A stretch of DNA of 64,000 nucleotides from Steroidobacteraceae bacterium (lineage in GTDB: Bacteria; Pseudomonadota; Gammaproteobacteria; Steroidobacterales; Steroidobacteraceae): positions 231,665 through 295,664 of the forward strand of contig JABAQU010000015.1 of the NCBI GenBank assembly GCA_019187185.1. Reading direction: 5' to 3'. The notes beneath the pieces were generated by a model that saw only the letters and a list, made by a program, of their open reading frames with translations, was not told where the DNA came from and did not search any database. A program made the position numbers and the translations under genes. Below are positions 24,904 to 33,855 of the stretch, in pieces (the first letter of the stretch is position 1; each line of letters starts with the position of its first letter).

Positions 24904-26169
24904 ATGTCCGATGCAGTGACCGCCCGGCGCGCACAACGCGGCTGGAAGTTCTACGGCTGGTGGGGGATCGTCCTCGCCACGCTCGTGTTCATTTCCGTGA
25001 CCAATGGACTCACGATCGGCGGCATACAGGCCTTCGATCCGCACCTGCTCGCGACGCTCGGCATCGAACGCGCACCGCTCAAGCTCGGCGACGCGATCCA
25101 GCTCGCGACCGCGGCCGTGTTCACGTTGATCACGGGCTGGGCGGCCGACCGCTTCGGCGTGCGCCCGGTGATGACGGTCGGCGTGTTGCTGCTGTCGGCG
25201 GCGTTCTACGGCTTCTCGCATGTCCAGACAGTCGAGCAGCTCTACCTGCTGCGCTTCGTGATGGGTCTCGGCCTCGCGGCGGCGGGCCTCGCGGTGTGTG
25301 TCGTGATCGTCTCGCGCTGGTTCATCGCGAGCCGCGGGCTCGCGCTCGGACTGATGCTCGCCGGCACGAGCCTCGGCAGCGCGATCCTGCCGACGGTCTT
25401 CACGCGCCTCATCGAGTCGTCGGACTGGCGGCATGCCGCGCTCTATGGGGTCGTCGCGCCGCTGCTGCTGCTGCCGGTCGTCTGGCTCGCGCTGAAGGAA
25501 TGGCCGGCCCGCATCGGGCTCGCACCCTATGGCGCCGAGGGTGGCCATTCGGCGCTCGCCGGCCCCGAGCTGTCATACGGCGACATCATTCGGCGGCGCG
25601 AATTCTGGCTGATCGGCGCCACGGCATTCGCCACGTTCTACTCGATCCTCGCGATCAGCAACAACCTTTTCCTGCACTCGAAGGATCTCGGCTTCACGCC
25701 CCTGGAAAGTGCGGCACTGTTCGGACCGCTGTTCCTCATGGGGCTCATCGGCAAGATCGTCCTCGGCGTGCTGTCGGACATGTTCGGCAGGAAGCGCATC
25801 TGGATCTTGGGTCTCGTACTGATGCTGAGCGGCGCGCTGATGCTTGTGACCCTGCAAAGATCGCTGGTACTGCCGGCGATCGCGTTGTTCGGCTTTGGCT
25901 GGGGCGGCAACTACTCGCTGCTGCAGGCGATCGCCGCCGACGCCTTCGGCTCGCGCGCGCTCGGCCGTGTCATGGGCGCGCTGACCGTGCTCGACGCAGG
26001 CGGCGGGGCGCTCGGGCCCTGGGTCACCTCGTTGATCTACGACCGCACGCACAGTTACGCGCCCGGCTTCGGGCTCGTGTCGGCGTTGATCGGCCTGTCC
26101 ATCCTGATGGCGCTCGCCCTGCGGGTGCGATCGCCGGAACGCGCGACGGCGGTGGCGCCGGCGACCTGA
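24904..26169 (+). CDS. MFS transporter
   Basis: A 421-aa carrier with about 12 hydrophobic segments; DRFGVRPV follows segment 2 and DMFGRKRIW follows segment 8. It resembles the monocarboxylate/oxalate-formate type of facilitator. It lies 25 bp after the FAD-linked oxidase and 10 bp before the ABC permease, so may be transcribed with both. Substrate unknown. Confidence 0.9.
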   Translation: MSDAVTARRAQRGWKFYGWWGIVLATLVFISVTNGLTIGGIQAFDPHLLATLGIERAPLKLGDAIQLATAAVFTLITGWAADRFGVRPVMTVGVLLLSAAFYGFSHVQTVEQLYLLRFVMGLGLAAAGLAVCVVIVSRWFIASRGLALGLMLAGTSLGSAILPTVFTRLIESSDWRHAALYGVVAPLLLLPVVWLALKEWPARIGLAPYGAEGGHSALAGPELSYGDIIRRREFWLIGATAFATFYSILAISNNLFLHSKDLGFTPLESAALFGPLFLMGLIGKIVLGVLSDMFGRKRIWILGLVLMLSGALMLVTLQRSLVLPAIALFGFGWGGNYSLLQAIAADAFGSRALGRVMGALTVLDAGGGALGPWVTSLIYDRTHSYAPGFGLVSALIGLSILMALALRVRSPERATAVAPAT

Positions 26170-26179
26170 GGCAGCGGCG

Positions 26180-27103
26180 ATGATGCGCTACGCACTCCGT
26201 CGCATCATCGGCCTCGTCCCGACGCTGTGGCTGCTGGTGACGGCGGCATTCTTCGTCATCCGGCTCGCGCCCGGCGGGCCGTTCGACGAGGAGCGCACGA
26301 TCCTGCCCGAGGTGCGTGCGAACCTCGAGGCCGCCTACGGGCTCGATGCGCCGCTCGCGACGCAGTACGCGCGCTACATGGCGGCCCTCGTGCGGGGCGA
26401 TCTCGGCCCGTCATTCAGGCACAAGGACACGACCGTGAACGAGCTGATCGGCCACGGGCTGCCGATCAGCGCGGCGCTCGGTGCCGCGGCACTCGCGCTT
26501 GCACTGCTCGTCGGCGTGCCGCTCGGGCTCTACGTCGCCGTGCACCGCGGCGGCGGCGTCGACCATGGGGCATCGGTGTTCACGGCCTCCGCCATTGCAC
26601 TGCCGGCCTTCGTGCTCGGCCCCGTGCTCGCACTGCTGTTCGGTCTGCGCCTGCGCTGGCTGCCGGCGGCGGGGTGGGACGCCGGCGCATTGCGCTACGC
26701 CGTGTTGCCGGTCGTCACGCTCGCGACTCCGGTACTCGCCTATGTAATGCGGCTCACGCGTGCGGGACTCCTCGAAGTGCTCGGGCTCGACTACATCCGC
26801 GCGGCGCGCGCGCGCGGGCTCGGCCCGCGGCGGGTGATCCTCGTCCATGCGCTGAAGCCCGCATTGCTGCCGCTGGTCAGCTGGCTCGGGCCCGCCGTCG
26901 CGTTCGTGCTGACCGGTTCGCTTGTGGTCGAGACGGTCTTCGGCATTCCCGGTGCCGGCCGCTTCCTGGTGGAGGGCGCACTCAACCGTGACTACACGCT
27001 CGTGATGGGCATGATCGTCGTGTACGGCATCATCACGCTCCTGTGCAACCTCGGCGCCGATCTCGCCTATGGCTGGCTCGATCCCCGCATCCGTCGGCAG
27101 TGA
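26180..27103 (+). CDS. ABC permease, OppB/DppB type
   Basis: A 307-aa inner-membrane protein with about six segments and the EAA loop DYIRAARARGLGPRRVILVHAL that contacts the ATPases. MMRYALRRIIGLVPTLW is the standard start of the oligopeptide/dipeptide/nickel permease family. It overlaps the second permease gene by 35 bp. No substrate-binding protein gene accompanies the operon within the window. Confidence 0.93.
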   Translation: MMRYALRRIIGLVPTLWLLVTAAFFVIRLAPGGPFDEERTILPEVRANLEAAYGLDAPLATQYARYMAALVRGDLGPSFRHKDTTVNELIGHGLPISAALGAAALALALLVGVPLGLYVAVHRGGGVDHGASVFTASAIALPAFVLGPVLALLFGLRLRWLPAAGWDAGALRYAVLPVVTLATPVLAYVMRLTRAGLLEVLGLDYIRAARARGLGPRRVILVHALKPALLPLVSWLGPAVAFVLTGSLVVETVFGIPGAGRFLVEGALNRDYTLVMGMIVVYGIITLLCNLGADLAYGWLDPRIRRQ

Positions 27104-27923
27104 ACGGCCGCGGCGTCGCGTGGCCGTCATCGCAGCCTGGCTGCTCGTCGCACTGTGCGCGCTCGCCTTTGCCGCTCCGCTGCTCACGCCGCACGCGCCC
27201 GACACGATCGATCTCGCCAACGCCACGAGCGTACCCGCGATGCAGGGCAGCCATGCCTGGGGCACGGACCGGCTCGGGCGCGACGTGTTCGCGCGCACGA
27301 TGCAGGGCCTGCGCGTCTCGCTGCTGATGGGGCTCGCGGCGGCGCTCGCCAGTGTCGCGATCGGTACGTCGTGGGGAGCGATTGCGGGCTATGCAGGCGG
27401 CCGCGCAGGCGCGGCGATGATGCGCATCGTCGATGTGCTCTATGCGCTGCCGTACGTGTTTCTCGTGATCATCCTCGCCACCGTGTTCGAGCGCGGCAAC
27501 GTGCTCGTGCTGCTGATCGCGATCGCGAGTGTCGGCTGGCTCACGACTGCGCGCATCGTGCGTGGCCAGACCCTCGCGCTGCGGCAGCGCGAGTTCGTCG
27601 AGGCCGCGCGCGCCATGGGTGTGCCGACATGGCGCATTCTGGTGCGCCATGTTCTGCCGAACGTCGCCGGCCCGGTGATCGCCTACGCGACACTCACCGT
27701 GCCGCAGATGATCCTGTACGAAAGCTTCCTGTCGTTTCTCGGCCTCGGGGTGCAGGAGCCGCTCGCGAGCCTCGGCAGCCTCGTGAGCGAGGGCGCGCGG
27801 GACATGGAAGTCGCGCCGTGGCTGCTCGTCGCGCCGGCGACCTGTCTCGCAGCCGTCACGCTGCTGCTCAACCTCGTCGGTGACGGGTTACGTGATGCCT
27901 TCGATCCCCGCACCCCTTCTTGA
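27069..27923 (+). CDS. ABC permease, OppC/DppC type
   Basis: A 284-aa permease with a short cytoplasmic N-terminus, six membrane segments, HAWGTDRLGRDVFAR (family hallmark) and the EAA loop EFVEAARAMGVPTWRILVRH. It forms the import channel with the OppB-type protein. The ATG lies inside the end of oppB; the end overlaps the first ATPase gene by 29 bp. Confidence 0.93.
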   Translation: MAGSIPASVGSERPRRRVAVIAAWLLVALCALAFAAPLLTPHAPDTIDLANATSVPAMQGSHAWGTDRLGRDVFARTMQGLRVSLLMGLAAALASVAIGTSWGAIAGYAGGRAGAAMMRIVDVLYALPYVFLVIILATVFERGNVLVLLIAIASVGWLTTARIVRGQTLALRQREFVEAARAMGVPTWRILVRHVLPNVAGPVIAYATLTVPQMILYESFLSFLGLGVQEPLASLGSLVSEGARDMEVAPWLLVAPATCLAAVTLLLNLVGDGLRDAFDPRTPS

Positions 27924-28872
27924 GCTGCGCCGCTTCTTCGTGCGCTTCCGGGCGGGCGGGGACAGCATCGAGGCGGTGGCAGGCGTGACCCTGACCGTCG
28001 CGCGCGGCGAGTGCATCGGCATTGTCGGCGAATCGGGTGCGGGCAAGAGCCAGCTGCTCCTCGCACCCTTTCGTCTAGCCGCCTCGCGCGCCGAGGTGGG
28101 AGGCGAGGCGATGCTGGCGGGGCAGGACTTGCTGGCGCTCGAGGAACGCGCACTCGATCGAATCCGCGGAGCGCACGTCGGCTTCGTCTTCCAGGACCCG
28201 ATGTCCACCCTTACGCCGCACCGGACGATCGGTGCTCAGCTGGTCGAGGTCCTCGAACACCACGGCCGCGCACGCGGCGCCTCCGCGCGCGCCAGCGCAC
28301 AGGCACTGCTCGCGCGGGCCGGGATCGATGCGCCGGCGCGCCGGATCGGGCAATACCCGCACGAACTGTCGGGCGGGCAGCGGCAACGGGTCGCCATCGC
28401 GCTTGCGCTCGCCTGTGAGCCGGAGCTGCTCATCGCCGACGAGCCCACCACCGCGCTCGACGTCACGGTGCAGGCGGGCATACTCGCGATGCTCGACGGA
28501 GAGAAGCACACGGGGCGGCTCGCCATCGCGCTCGTGTCGCACGATTTCGGCGTCGTGAGCCGCCTCGCGCAGCGCGTGTATGTCATGTATGCCGGGCGCA
28601 TCGTGGAGCAAGGCCCGACCGATGTACTGACACGGTCTCCCGCCCATCCGTATACCGCCGCGCTGCTCGCCTGCATTCCCCGCATGGACGATCCGCTCGA
28701 AATGCCACTCGAGGCCATCCCGGGGCAACCACCGGACCCACGGGCGCTGCCGACGGGCTGCGCGTTCCACCCACGCTGCCCGCGGGCGGACGAGCGCTGT
28801 CGCACCGAGGTGCCCGTGCTCGCCCCGGGCGGCGCGCGCGCCGTCGCCTGCCACCATCCGCTGCGCTCATGA
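27895..28872 (+). CDS. ABC ATPase, OppD/DppD type
   Basis: A 325-aa ATPase with Walker A GESGAGKSQLL, signature LSGGQRQRVAIALAL, Walker B LLIADEPTTALD, and the C-terminal oligopeptide-transporter extension containing GCAFHPRCPRADERC, a region that in some family members binds an iron-sulfur cluster. ATG 27895 was preferred to GTG 27880 because the family begins near this point. Confidence 0.93.
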   Translation: MPSIPAPLLELRRFFVRFRAGGDSIEAVAGVTLTVARGECIGIVGESGAGKSQLLLAPFRLAASRAEVGGEAMLAGQDLLALEERALDRIRGAHVGFVFQDPMSTLTPHRTIGAQLVEVLEHHGRARGASARASAQALLARAGIDAPARRIGQYPHELSGGQRQRVAIALALACEPELLIADEPTTALDVTVQAGILAMLDGEKHTGRLAIALVSHDFGVVSRLAQRVYVMYAGRIVEQGPTDVLTRSPAHPYTAALLACIPRMDDPLEMPLEAIPGQPPDPRALPTGCAFHPRCPRADERCRTEVPVLAPGGARAVACHHPLRS

Positions 28873-29678
28873 CGGCCGTGACACAGGGCGCAACACCGCT
28901 CGTCGCCGTGGAGGGCCTCGCGGTGCGCTACCGTGGCTCGCCCGAGGTGTTGCGGGAGATCCGCTTCTCTGTCGCCGCAGGAGACACGGTCGGCATCTGC
29001 GGCGAGTCGGGGAGCGGCAAGTCGACGCTTTTGCGTGCGCTGCTCGGTCTCGTGCCAATCGCCCGCGGGACCGTACGCTGGCACGGGCGCGAGCTCGCCG
29101 GGTTCCGCGCCGCCGACTGGTCGAGGTTGCGCCGCTGCGCACAGCTCGTGTTCCAGGACCCATTTGCGAGCCTCGATCCCCGCATGCGCATCGCCGCAAT
29201 CCTCGCCGAGCCACTCGACGTGCATCGCTCCGACCTCGATCGGCCGGCGCGGCAAGCGCGCGTCGCGGCGCAGCTGACGCGAGTCGGTCTCGATGCGAAC
29301 GTGCTCACGCGTTTCCCGCATGAGCTGAGCGGCGGACAGTGCCAGCGGGTGGGCATCGCGCGCGCGATGATCCTCGAGCCCGAAGTGCTCGTGTGCGACG
29401 AACCAGTGAGTGCGCTCGATGTGTCGATCCAGGCGCAGATCATCGGGCTGCTCGCGACCCTGCAACGCGAGGCCGGTACCACGCTGATCCTCGTCAGCCA
29501 CAACCTCGCGGTCGTGCGCCGCCTCTGCCGTCGCGTGATCGTGATGCAGGGCGGACGCATCGTGGAGGAGGGGGAGGCAAAGGACGTGCTGTCGGCGCCC
29601 CGGCACGCGTATACGCGCCAGCTCCTCGCGTCGATCCCCGAGGTTCCCCGGAGCCCGCCGGTCGCGCAGGGCTCATAG
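28869..29678 (+). CDS. ABC ATPase, OppF/DppF type
   Basis: A 269-aa ATPase with Walker A GESGSGKSTLL, signature LSGGQCQRVGIARAM and Walker B VLVCDEPVSALD. It is shorter than usual OppF (about 330 aa): the C-terminal oligopeptide extension with its Cys-rich loop is absent. Its ATG overlaps the OppD stop (ATGA). It should form the ATPase heterodimer with the preceding protein. Confidence 0.92.
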   Translation: MTAVTQGATPLVAVEGLAVRYRGSPEVLREIRFSVAAGDTVGICGESGSGKSTLLRALLGLVPIARGTVRWHGRELAGFRAADWSRLRRCAQLVFQDPFASLDPRMRIAAILAEPLDVHRSDLDRPARQARVAAQLTRVGLDANVLTRFPHELSGGQCQRVGIARAMILEPEVLVCDEPVSALDVSIQAQIIGLLATLQREAGTTLILVSHNLAVVRRLCRRVIVMQGGRIVEEGEAKDVLSAPRHAYTRQLLASIPEVPRSPPVAQGS

Positions 29679-29681
29679 CTC

Positions 29682-29705
29682 AGGGCGCGGGCCGCCGGCC
29701 GCCCT
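29682..29705. terminator. GC hairpin between convergent genes
   Basis: AGGGCG (29682-29687) pairs with CGCCCT (29700-29705), with further GGCC/GGCC pairing inside. It fills the gap between the ABC operon and the convergent VOC gene. No T-run follows, so termination strength is uncertain. Confidence 0.35.
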
Positions 29706-30601
29706 CACGGCGAGGCGCCGGTCTCGATCAGTTCGATCAGCTCGCCGGACGGCCCCGCAAGCACGCCCGCGCGGCGGCCGTGGTAGGGCGCCTCGGGGCG
29801 TGCAGCCGGTTTCACTTTCCACGGCAGGCGCGTGCCCTCGAAGCTCTTTACCGCGAAGCTCACCATCGCGAGGCCGGGCGGCAGGTGGCCGCGGCGCACC
29901 GGGCGCTGCACGGCGGCCGGCGGATACTGGTCGAGTTCGATCAGGAAGCTCGACGGGAAGCGCACGATGGCGATCGGCGTCGATGTGTCGCGCGCGAGCC
30001 CGTACGCATCCTGCAGCACCTGGATCGTCGTCCCGGATGGCTCGGTGACCGGCATCTTCAGCACATCGCGATAGAACGCGCGTGACGCATCGATGTCGGG
30101 ACCGCCCGCGACCACGATGAAGGTGCGATCGACGAACGACTTCGCGCTGCCGAGATCGAAGACCGAGCCCGTCGGCGGGATGCGCGTGAAATAGTCGACT
30201 TCGCCGGCGGGGCCCGTCACCTGCATCGCGATGATCTTCGGATTGAAATCGAGCGGCCGGGGCGCGCCGATGATCCTGAACGGCTCCTTCAGCAGCGGCG
30301 CGAGTTCGACCGGGTCCTCGACCAGGATTTCGTTTGCATTCCAGCCGAAGGTCCTGAGCGGCGCGTAGGTCGCAGGAGGCTCGTCGGCATCGACGATCCG
30401 CAGATAGACGTTCGCGCCGCTCGCGGGCTGCATCAACACGTAGTCGCGGCCCTTCATCGCCCGTGCGCCCCAGCCCGCCGCGAGCGAGCGTGACACCTCG
30501 GCGCGTTCGACGACCGTGTAGCCGAGTTGCGTGGCGTAGGCCCGCTCGGTGGCTCCGAGATCCGGTGCGGACAGTGTGACGGCGACGATGGTCTCGAGCA
30601 T
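29705..30601 (-). CDS. VOC-superfamily (glyoxalase-like) protein
   Basis: A 298-aa protein with two glyoxalase/extradiol-dioxygenase-type modules, one starting at LETIVAVTLSAPDLGATERAY and one near residue 150 with DIDASRAFYRDVLKMPVTEP. Such proteins are dioxygenases, epimerases or lyases. The ATG at 30601 is preceded by AGGAG; the longer reading to 30703 lacks a ribosome site and family similarity. Its metal ligands could not be assigned by eye. Confidence 0.82.
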   Translation of the reverse strand: MLETIVAVTLSAPDLGATERAYATQLGYTVVERAEVSRSLAAGWGARAMKGRDYVLMQPASGANVYLRIVDADEPPATYAPLRTFGWNANEILVEDPVELAPLLKEPFRIIGAPRPLDFNPKIIAMQVTGPAGEVDYFTRIPPTGSVFDLGSAKSFVDRTFIVVAGGPDIDASRAFYRDVLKMPVTEPSGTTIQVLQDAYGLARDTSTPIAIVRFPSSFLIELDQYPPAAVQRPVRRGHLPPGLAMVSFAVKSFEGTRLPWKVKPAARPEAPYHGRRAGVLAGPSGELIELIETGASP

Positions 30602-30663
30602 GCAGGTCTCCTGGCCGCTACGCGGTCGCAAATCGCGCTGCCGCCGCGTAAGTGTTCGTACTG

Positions 30664-30692
30664 TTGTGAGGGGTAGGGGGGCGCGGTATAAG
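30664..30692 (+). promoter_or_regulatory. Sigma-70-like promoter upstream of the small basic protein and bicupin
   Basis: TTGTGA (30664-30669) and TATAAG (30687-30692) are separated by 17 bp, matching 4 and 5 of 6 consensus positions. It reads toward the genes at 30725 and 31002, giving a leader of about 25 bases. Confidence 0.5.
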
Positions 30693-30724
30693 AGCGTGTC
30701 CACACATCATGCAGGTCGAGCGAC

Positions 30725-30979
30725 GTGAAATCCATTCCGCACAAACGCAGTCGCGAAGTCGAGGCCTGGCTCCGGCGCGAAATTGCCGAGCAGAAAGTCC
30801 GCTACCGCAAGATCGTCGCCGAGCAGGATGCGCTCGCGCCGAAGCGCGACAAGTGGGTCGCCGAATTCCTCGAACGCATCCAGACGCGCGGCACCCACGT
30901 GCACTTCAACATGATGCGCAAGGTGCGGCCGGAAGAGATCCCGGTGCGTCCGAAGCGCAAGTTCCGCGTCGTATTCTGA
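30725..30979 (+). CDS. Small basic protein, 84 aa
   Basis: No family recognised. The protein is rich in Lys/Arg/Glu and mostly helical in appearance (EVEAWLRREIAEQKVRYRK), with a basic C-terminus RPKRKFRVVF. It lies 22 bp before the bicupin gene, downstream of a good promoter, and is probably co-transcribed with it. It might be a small subunit or regulator of the bicupin; this is inference. Confidence 0.68.
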   Translation: MKSIPHKRSREVEAWLRREIAEQKVRYRKIVAEQDALAPKRDKWVAEFLERIQTRGTHVHFNMMRKVRPEEIPVRPKRKFRVVF

Positions 30980-31001
30980 AATCCCGCGTGCCGGAGTAGC
31001 C

Positions 31002-31955
31002 ATGGCCCGTCCCCACATCGAACCCTTCGTCGATCGCGACGTTCCGTTCCGCAAGTTCACGATGCCCGGGTTCCCGAAGGGCATGCAGTACAAAATGCTG
31101 TCGCTCGACCCGGACAACGGCGCGTGCACGATGACCGTGATGTTCGAGCCGGGCTACAGGCAACCGCCCGGCATGAGCTACAGCGAGTACGAGCTGTTCA
31201 TCATGACCGGGTCGATCACGGTCGGCGACAAGGTCCACGGGCCCGGCAGCTACTTCATGGTGCCGGCGGGCATCGCGATCGGCGCGCTGTCTTCGCCGCG
31301 CGGCGCGACGGGACTCCTGTTCTACAACTACGGTGAGCCCTCGTTCGTGGAGTCGGACAGCGACCACCCGCGTGCGGAGCGCAGCAAGTTCGCGGTCGTC
31401 AACGCCTACGACGACATGCAGTGGAGCTCGACGAATTTCTTTCCGGCCACGGCGCCGGGCTGCCTCGTCAAGGTGCTGCACTTCGACGAGCGCACGCAGG
31501 CCTTCACGTTCCTCTACTGCATGACGCCGAACTTCTGGCAGGACAACATCTCCTACCACGACTGCGCGGAGGAGGCGTATCACATCTGGGGCACGTCCTG
31601 GATGATGCAGTTCGGTGACCTGCCGACCGGCGGCTATTTCTACCGCCCGCCGTACATCAACCACGGTGCCTTCGGTTGCAAGCTCGGCACGCTGGCGCTC
31701 GGCCGCACCGATTCACGACTCTACAACCACTTCCATTTCAATCCGTGGACGAACGTCGAGGAAAACCGCCAGCGGGCCGCGAATCGCGTGATGCACTGGA
31801 TGCCGGACCTCTACAAGTGGATCAACACGCACGGCCACAACCATCCCGTCGACTTCGAATTCCCGCACGGCCACGCGCACGGCGACACGCCTCACCATCA
31901 CGGGGACGGAAAGGTCGAACATACGCACAAGAGGAAGCGGCGCCGCAGAAAATAG
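31002..31955 (+). CDS. Bicupin protein with His-rich C-terminal tail
   Basis: A 317-aa protein with two cupin barrels. The first centres on EYELFIMTGSITVGDKVHG and GSYFMVPAG; the second on HDCAEEAYHIWG and YFYRPPYINHGAFG, with possible metal-binding His/Glu/His. From about residue 274 the tail holds eleven histidines (HGHNH, HGHAH, HHH, HTH), then a run of Lys/Arg. Bicupins are often metal-dependent dioxygenases or isomerases. The tail could store or deliver metal. A ribosome site GCCGGAG precedes the ATG. Confidence 0.8.
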   Translation: MARPHIEPFVDRDVPFRKFTMPGFPKGMQYKMLSLDPDNGACTMTVMFEPGYRQPPGMSYSEYELFIMTGSITVGDKVHGPGSYFMVPAGIAIGALSSPRGATGLLFYNYGEPSFVESDSDHPRAERSKFAVVNAYDDMQWSSTNFFPATAPGCLVKVLHFDERTQAFTFLYCMTPNFWQDNISYHDCAEEAYHIWGTSWMMQFGDLPTGGYFYRPPYINHGAFGCKLGTLALGRTDSRLYNHFHFNPWTNVEENRQRAANRVMHWMPDLYKWINTHGHNHPVDFEFPHGHAHGDTPHHHGDGKVEHTHKRKRRRRK

Positions 31956-32001
31956 GCGCGCTGCGCCGCGGGCGGCCCGGCTCCGTGCCCCGTGCGATGA
32001 T

Positions 32002-32025
32002 CGAGGAGCGATGAGCGAGGAGCGA
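32002..32025. repeat. Short direct repeat
   Basis: CGAGGAGCGA occurs twice (32002-32011 and 32016-32025) in the 78-bp gap between convergent genes, followed by a partial third copy. It resembles purine-rich intergenic repeats in some related genomes. Function unknown. Confidence 0.4.
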
Positions 32026-32033
32026 GGAACTCG

Positions 32034-32510
32034 TCAGTAGCCCTGCGTCGAATCCGCGACTTTGCGTTCGTCGATCAGCGTGCGCATCCTGACCCGCCCG
32101 TCGGTGATCCATTGCCACACGCGCGAGCGCTGCCGGGCGGCGTCGTCGATCTGGATCATCTCGTAGAGGTGGGTGTCCGGCTCGCCGATGCGCTGCCAGT
32201 AGAGCATCAGCGTGCGGCAGGCTTCGTCGAGCGGCACTTCGGCGCACCATCCGTCGATCAGCTCATTCCTGAACCAGATGCGATCGCCGCGGAAGGTTGC
32301 GGGAAAGTCGCGCACTTCGGTGCGCCCGTCGGCCCACGTGTAGTGGTTGGTCTGATGGTAGTCGTAGGGCCCGGCAGCCGGCAGGCGGCACACCAGTCGT
32401 GACCGGTGCTCGTCGATCAGACGGCCGGCCGCGTCGTAATGGCGGTACACGCCGTCCCACACGCCTTCCTGCCGCGCGAGCATCGGCATCTTCATCCTGA
32501 GGTCGGACAT
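32034..32510 (-). CDS. Conserved hypothetical protein, lipocalin/DUF3598-like
   Basis: A 158-aa protein with a likely beta-barrel: EGVWDGVYRHYDAAGRLIDEHRS resembles the N-terminal motif of DUF3598/lipocalin-like proteins, followed by alternating strands and a closing ITDGRVRMRTLIDERKV. The start ATG at 32510 was preferred over the long upstream reading, which runs into the promoter region of the divergent CoA-transferase. It may bind a hydrophobic ligand. Specific role unknown. Confidence 0.72.
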   Translation of the reverse strand: MSDLRMKMPMLARQEGVWDGVYRHYDAAGRLIDEHRSRLVCRLPAAGPYDYHQTNHYTWADGRTEVRDFPATFRGDRIWFRNELIDGWCAEVPLDEACRTLMLYWQRIGEPDTHLYEMIQIDDAARQRSRVWQWITDGRVRMRTLIDERKVADSTQGY

Positions 32511-32604
32511 TGGAATCTCGTGGTTGCTGGCCGGGACGCACAATGTACCGCTCCGCGGCGGGTCGCTATAGTCGCCGCCCCGCCTGCGTCCGGATGGTGA
32601 CCGC

Positions 32605-33828
32605 ATGGGCCCCCTGAACGGCATTCGAGTCCTCGACCTGTCACGCATCCTCGCGGGCCCGTGGGCGACGCAGGTGCTCGCCGATCTCGGCGCGGAAGTC
32701 ATCAAGGTCGAGCGTCCCGATGGCGGCGACGACACGCGACAATGGGGCCCGCCGTACGCGCGCGATGCGGCGGGGCGTGACACGACGGAATCGGCGTACT
32801 ACCTGTCGGCGAATCGCGGCAAACGCTCGGTCGCGATCGATCTCGCGAACCCCGAGGGTGCGCGGCTCGTGCGCGCGCTCGCGCGGGGTTGCGATGTCGT
32901 GGTCGAGAACTTCAAGGTGGGCGGGCTCGCGAAGTATGGCCTCGCCTGGCCCGACCTCGAACGCGAGAACCCGGCACTCGTCTATTGCGCCATCTCCGCG
33001 TTCGGACAGGACGGTCCCGATGCGGCCAAGCCCGGCTACGACGCGATGATCCAAGGCATGGGCGGCCTCATGAGCATCACCGGCCTGCCGGACGGCGAGC
33101 CGGGCGGCGGGCCGCAGAAGGTGGGCGTCGCCGTCGTCGACCTGATGACCGGCATGTACGCAGCGACCGCCATTGCGGCGGCGCTCTACGAGCGGCGCGC
33201 ATCCGGCCGGGGACAGTACATCGATCTGGCGCTCCTCGATACCCAGCTCGGCTGGCTCGCGAACCAGAACATGAATTTCCTCGTGAGCGGCCGCTCGCCG
33301 AAGCGTCAGGGCACTGCACACCCGAACATCGTCCCGTACCAGGCCTTCGAGACTGCCGACGGCTTCCTGATGCTCGCGGTCGGCAATGACCGGCAGTTTT
33401 CGAGCTGGTGCCGGGTGGCCGGGCGAGGGGAGCTCGCGGGCGATGCACGCTTTGCGACGAACGCCGCGCGCGTCGCGCATCGCACGGAACTCGTGCCGAT
33501 CGTCGCCGCCGCGCTGCGCGAACGATCCACACGCGACTGGCTCGCGGCGCTCAATGACGCGCAGGTGCCCTGCGGGCCGATCAACGACATCGGCGAGGTC
33601 TTCGCCGAGCCGCAGATCGTTCACCGCGGCATGCGGATCGACCTGCCGCATCCGGCGGCAGGTACGGTGCCCGGGGTCAGAAACCCGATCAACTACTCGC
33701 GTACCGCCCTCGAGTACCGGGATGCGCCGCCGCTCCTCGGCCAGCACACCGATGCCGTGCTGGAAGCGGAACTGGGTCTCGATTCCGCGGCGCGGGCGCG
33801 GCTGCGAGCGGCGGGCGCCATCGGCTGA
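32605..33828 (+). CDS. Class III CoA-transferase (CaiB/BaiF/Frc)
   Basis: A 407-aa enzyme beginning PLNGIRVLDLSRILAGPWATQ, the family start, with the conserved Asp in GYDAMIQGMGG (near residue 150) that forms the acyl-enzyme anhydride. It moves CoA between carboxylic acids and so can activate a catabolic substrate. TATAGT at 32567-32572 is a possible -10. The gene diverges from the DUF3598-like gene. Confidence 0.95.
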   Translation: MGPLNGIRVLDLSRILAGPWATQVLADLGAEVIKVERPDGGDDTRQWGPPYARDAAGRDTTESAYYLSANRGKRSVAIDLANPEGARLVRALARGCDVVVENFKVGGLAKYGLAWPDLERENPALVYCAISAFGQDGPDAAKPGYDAMIQGMGGLMSITGLPDGEPGGGPQKVGVAVVDLMTGMYAATAIAAALYERRASGRGQYIDLALLDTQLGWLANQNMNFLVSGRSPKRQGTAHPNIVPYQAFETADGFLMLAVGNDRQFSSWCRVAGRGELAGDARFATNAARVAHRTELVPIVAAALRERSTRDWLAALNDAQVPCGPINDIGEVFAEPQIVHRGMRIDLPHPAAGTVPGVRNPINYSRTALEYRDAPPLLGQHTDAVLEAELGLDSAARARLRAAGAIG

Positions 33829-33843
33829 CGCGCGCCGCGGTGC

Positions 33844-33849
33844 TATGCT
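33844..33849 (+). promoter_or_regulatory. -10 box with no leader (aminotransferase gene)
   Basis: TATGCT ends 6 bases before the ATG at 33856, with no ribosome binding site between. TCGGCT lies 17 bp upstream as a weak -35. Confidence 0.36.
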
Positions 33850-33855
33850 CGCCGG

